A stretch of 64,000 bases of DNA from Aeromonas taiwanensis. Lineage in GTDB: Bacteria > Pseudomonadota > Gammaproteobacteria > Enterobacterales > Aeromonadaceae. The notes beneath the pieces are model-generated. The model saw nothing but the letters and a program-made list of their open reading frames with translations, ran no database searches and had not been told where the DNA came from. The translations under genes and the position numbers were made by a program. Below, piece by piece: positions 61,410-64,000 of this stretch (the first letter of the stretch is position 1; every line of letters starts with the position of its first letter). The stretch covers positions 1-64,000 of the forward strand of contig NZ_CDDD01000101.1 in assembly GCF_000820165.1 (NCBI RefSeq). The letters are read 5' to 3'.

Positions 61410-62786
61410 TCAGAACGGGCCGCGGCCGCCGCCGAAGCCGGGGGGGAGCATATTCTTCATCTGGCTCATCATCTTGCGCATCCCACCCTTGCCGGACATC
61501 TTCTTCATCATGCGCTGCATCTCGGTGAACTGCTTGAGCAGCTTGTTCACGTCCTGCACCTGCATGCCGGAGCCCGCAGCGATGCGGCGCTTGCGGGAGC
61601 CCTTGATGAGATCGGGGTGGGCACGTTCCTTCGGGGTCATGGAGCTGATGATGGCCTCCATCCGTACGGTGAGCTTGTCATCCATCTGATCCTTGACGTT
61701 GTCCGGTAGACCGGACATGCCGGGCAGCTTGTCGAGCATGCCCATCATGCCGCCCATGTTGCGCATCTGGGCCAGTTGCTCGCGGAAGTCTTCCAGATCG
61801 AAGCCCTTTCCGCTCTTGACCTTGCTGGCCAGCTTGGCCGCTTTTTCCTTGTCGACGTTGCGCTCCACCTCCTCGATGAGAGACAGCACGTCCCCCATGC
61901 CGAGGATGCGGGAGGCGAGGCGGTCCGGGTGGAAAGGCTCGAGCGCGTCGGTCTTCTCACCCATACCGATGAACTTGACCGGCTTGCCGGTGATGTGACG
62001 CACCGACAGGGCAGCACCACCGCGGGCGTCGCCGTCCGCCTTGGTGAGGATCACGCCGGTGAGCGGCAGCGCCTCGTTGAACGCCTTGGCGGTGTTGGCT
62101 GCATCCTGACCCGTCATGGCGTCGACCACGAACAGGGTCTCCACCGGCTTGATGGTGGCGTGAAGGTGCTTGATCTCCTCCATCATCTCGCCGTCGACGT
62201 GCAGACGACCTGCGGTATCGACGATCACCACGTCATAGAATTTCTTGCGTGCGTGGTCGATGGCTGCGGTGGCGATGGCGACCGGCTTCTGGGTGGCATC
62301 GCTCGGGAAGAAGTCGACGCCGATGTCGCCGGCCAGGGTCTCCAGCTGCTTGATCGCTGCGGGGCGATAGACGTCGGCACTGACCACCAGTACCTTCTTC
62401 TTGTTGCGCTCCTTGAGCAGCTTGGCCAGTTTGCCGACGGTCGTGGTCTTACCGGCGCCCTGCAGACCCGCCATCAGGATGATGGCCGGCGGCTGGGCTG
62501 CCAGGTTGAGCTGCTCGTTGGCTTCCCCCATCACGGTGACCAGCTCGCCGTGCACTATCTTGATGAAGGCCTGGCCCGGGCTCAGGGACTTGGCCACTTC
62601 CTGGCCTACCGCCCGCTCCTTGACGCGAGCGACAAAGTCACGCACCACCGGCAGGGCGACGTCCGCCTCGAGCAGCGCCATGCGGACTTCGCGCAGGGTA
62701 TCCTTGATGTTCTCTTCCGTCAGGCGACCACGGCCGCTGACGTTGCGCAGGGTGCGCGAGAGTCGTTCAGTCAAATTCTCAAACAT
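61410..62786 (-). CDS. ffh: signal recognition particle protein Ffh
   Basis: 458-residue SRP54 GTPase; binds 4.5S RNA and signal sequences of nascent membrane proteins. N domain starts MFENLTERLSRTLRNVSGRG; G domain has GLQGAGKTTTVGKLA, DTAGRLHVD and TKADGDARGGAA; the M domain is Met-rich (MRNMGGMMGMLDKLPGM, MQRMMKKMSGKGGMRKMM). The ATG at 62786 fits the family; the frame runs 29 codons further upstream through the first repeat of the array at 62812 and is noncoding there. Confidence 0.97.
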   Translation of the reverse strand: MFENLTERLSRTLRNVSGRGRLTEENIKDTLREVRMALLEADVALPVVRDFVARVKERAVGQEVAKSLSPGQAFIKIVHGELVTVMGEANEQLNLAAQPPAIILMAGLQGAGKTTTVGKLAKLLKERNKKKVLVVSADVYRPAAIKQLETLAGDIGVDFFPSDATQKPVAIATAAIDHARKKFYDVVIVDTAGRLHVDGEMMEEIKHLHATIKPVETLFVVDAMTGQDAANTAKAFNEALPLTGVILTKADGDARGGAALSVRHITGKPVKFIGMGEKTDALEPFHPDRLASRILGMGDVLSLIEEVERNVDKEKAAKLASKVKSGKGFDLEDFREQLAQMRNMGGMMGMLDKLPGMSGLPDNVKDQMDDKLTVRMEAIISSMTPKERAHPDLIKGSRKRRIAAGSGMQVQDVNKLLKQFTEMQRMMKKMSGKGGMRKMMSQMKNMLPPGFGGGRGPF

Positions 62787-62811
62787 GACGCTTTCCGGTT
62801 CTTGGCGTGAC

Positions 62812-63050
62812 GATGGGGGCATTATACCCCGATCCGCACTGTGGGGACGATGACTCGCCGCTTGTGGCGGCAACCCGCCATCGGGCGGGCAAATTAACCA
62901 ATGAGGGCATTATACCCTCACTAACACTGCAGGGATGATTGCGTGCCGCTCTTGTGGCGGCCCCCATCGGCGAGCAGGTTAACAAATGGGGGGCATTATA
63001 CCCCAGTCAGTGCCCGAGGACGATTATTCACCGCAAGGGGCAATCAGCGA
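62812..63050. repeat. three tandem ~87-bp imperfect repeats between ffh and ypjD
   Basis: The palindrome GGGGCATTATACCCC (copy 1: ATTATA at 62821; copy 2: ATTATA at 62909; copy 3: 62995) recurs every 86-88 bp. Between them each copy has a matching order of elements: CACTG.GGGGA.GAT, then CCGC-TTGT-GGCGG, CCATCGG.CG, and a TTAAC.AATG end. Copy 3 stops at about 63050. On the minus strand, each ATTATA reads TATAAT, so they may be tandem ffh promoters, but TTGACA-like -35 boxes are not clear. Confidence 0.8.
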
Positions 63051-63085
63051 CTACTTATATGTGGGCAGTTAGCCCCTGGCACAAC

Positions 63086-63114
63086 TGGCGAGCATATCTT
63101 GTGCAAGGTATACT
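63086..63114 (+). promoter_or_regulatory. candidate sigma-70 promoter of ypjD
   Basis: TGGCGA (63086-63091), 17-bp spacer, TATACT (63109-63114). The -10 is good, the -35 weak; 43 bp before the ypjD start. Confidence 0.45.
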
Positions 63115-63156
63115 GCCCCTCTTATTCCCTAAAGCTTGTTTGACAACGACCTGGTT

Positions 63157-63948
63157 ATGATCGTGATCTCTGTTCTGGCCCTGGCGTTTTACCTGCTGGC
63201 CATCATCGCCTCACTGCACCTGCTGCTCAGCGCCAAGCCTGTCGGGCAAGTTCCGCTGTTTGCCTGTATCGGCCTGGCCCTGACCGCCCATGGCGTGGCG
63301 GTCGGCAGCGAAGTACTGGCCACCCATTCCGGCCAGAACCTCAGCATGCTGAACGTGGCCTCTCTGGTCAGCCTCATCATCAGCTGCTTCATGACCTGCG
63401 TCACCCGTCGCTTCAACGGCTGGATCCTGCTGCCCGTGGTCTACAGTTTCTCTGCGTTGCTGCTGGCTGCCAGCGCCCTGATCCCCGGCCGCTATATCAC
63501 CCATCTGGAGGCACATCCCCAGCTGTTGCTGCACATCGGTCTCGCGCTGATGGCCTACTCGGTACTGATGATCGCCTGCCTGTTTGCACTCCAGCTTGCC
63601 TGTCTCGACCGGCAACTCAAATCCAGGAAGATCAGCCACCTGCCGGCCATGCCGCCCCTGATGACGGTAGAGAGACGCCTGTTCCAGCTCATCTCGGCGG
63701 GGTTGCTGCTGCTGACACTTTCCATCGCCTCCGGCCTGTTCTTCCTGGAAGACATGTTCGCCCAGGGCAAGTCCCACAAGGCCATCCTCTCCATCCTGGC
63801 CTGGTGCGTCTACGCCCTGCTGCTGTGGGGCCACCACACCCGCGGCTGGCGGGGCCGCAAAGTCATCATGCTGAGCCTCGTCGGCAGCGTTATTCTGACC
63901 CTGGCCTATTTTGGCAGCCGCTTCGTCAAGGAAGTCCTGCTCAGCTGA
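63157..63948 (+). CDS. ypjD: YpjD-family inner-membrane protein (cytochrome c assembly CcsA-like)
   Basis: 263 residues with about eight hydrophobic helices. The second half has the CcsA/CcmC-like pattern: conserved His in LEAHPQLLLHIGLALMAYSVLM, FFLEDMFAQGKSHKAILSILAW and LLLWGHHTRGWRGRK. These histidines are the likely haem-related residues in the family. ATG at 63157 was chosen because the frame's TTG at 63136 has no ribosome-binding site. ffh and ypjD are divergent neighbours in E. coli too. Confidence 0.92.
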   Translation: MIVISVLALAFYLLAIIASLHLLLSAKPVGQVPLFACIGLALTAHGVAVGSEVLATHSGQNLSMLNVASLVSLIISCFMTCVTRRFNGWILLPVVYSFSALLLAASALIPGRYITHLEAHPQLLLHIGLALMAYSVLMIACLFALQLACLDRQLKSRKISHLPAMPPLMTVERRLFQLISAGLLLLTLSIASGLFFLEDMFAQGKSHKAILSILAWCVYALLLWGHHTRGWRGRKVIMLSLVGSVILTLAYFGSRFVKEVLLS

Positions 63949-63988
63949 CCACCCGCTTCCCCCTCAACCACCCATACAGGAGCCCTGC

Positions 63989-64000
63989 TTGGACAGTATC
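63989..64000 (+). CDS. start of the next gene, probably YfjD/CorB-type CBS-domain protein (partial)
   Basis: AGGAG at 63978 followed by TTG GAC AGT ATC at the window edge (M-D-S-I). In E. coli ypjD is followed by yfjD, a CorC/HlyC-type protein with the same beginning, so the identity is inferred from position and four codons only. Confidence 0.45.

Overview
The window is a chromosomal segment of a GC-rich gammaproteobacterium, most likely Aeromonas. The protein sequences and gene order support this: fxsA/aspA/dcuA, the rpsT-ribF-ileS-lspA-fkpB-ispH block, thyA-lgt-ptsP-rppH/mutH and ffh/rpsP-rimM-trmD-rplS all match the E. coli/Vibrio layout, while a close HlyU homologue and several Aeromonas-type insertions set it apart. 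No phage, insertion sequence, CRISPR array or tRNA gene was seen. Nearly all of it is housekeeping DNA with small accessory insertions.

Layout. 0-0.1 kb: rRNA-type P1/P2 promoters pointing left out of the window. 0.36-4 kb: rapA and rluA. 4-9 kb: a YjfB-like motility protein, a GGDEF/EAL protein with a small exported molybdopterin-fold partner, and groESL with a sigma-32 promoter. 9-14.3 kb: a MATE exporter, fxsA, and aspA-dcuA (aspartate to fumarate, C4-dicarboxylate exchange). 14.4-23.3 kb: gshA, an M16 protease, yqaA, a quinone oxidoreductase-like enzyme, an unrecognised membrane protein with a coiled coil and C-terminal winged helix, a tandem pair of small secreted paralogues, and fpr. 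23.4-24.5 kb: rpsF-rpsR-rplI without priB. 24.7-29 kb: mntH behind a perfect Fur box, an AlaX-type editing protein, an EamA permease and elaA. 28.5-33.3 kb: rnr-rlmB-Crp-like regulator, then a diguanylate cyclase.

33.4-36.5 kb holds a tightly packed nadE-glnB-transglycosylase-luxS series. 36.6-41.5 kb is a type IV minor-pilin cluster (fimT, pilW, pilX, a very large pilV, and divergent pilE), visibly more A/T-rich than its surroundings and without pilY1. 41.7-52.6 kb carries ispH-fkpB-lspA-ileS-ribF-murJ, rpsT, hlyU, and nhaA-(Rap1a-like)-nhaR. 52.8-58.8 kb carries thyA-lgt-ptsP-rppH and divergent mutH. The 0.7 kb between rppH and mutH contains several DnaA boxes, and its position corresponds to that of the E. 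coli DARS2 element. 58.8-64 kb holds a small carbohydrate-binding-like protein, rplS-trmD-rimM-rpsP, ffh, three tandem ~87-bp repeats, ypjD and the first codons of the next gene.

The least explained items are the DnaA-box region beside mutH, the 87-bp repeat array upstream of ffh, the oversized PilV, the tandem secreted CLDLG pair, the membrane-bound winged-helix protein, and the Rap1a-like gene inside the nha locus.
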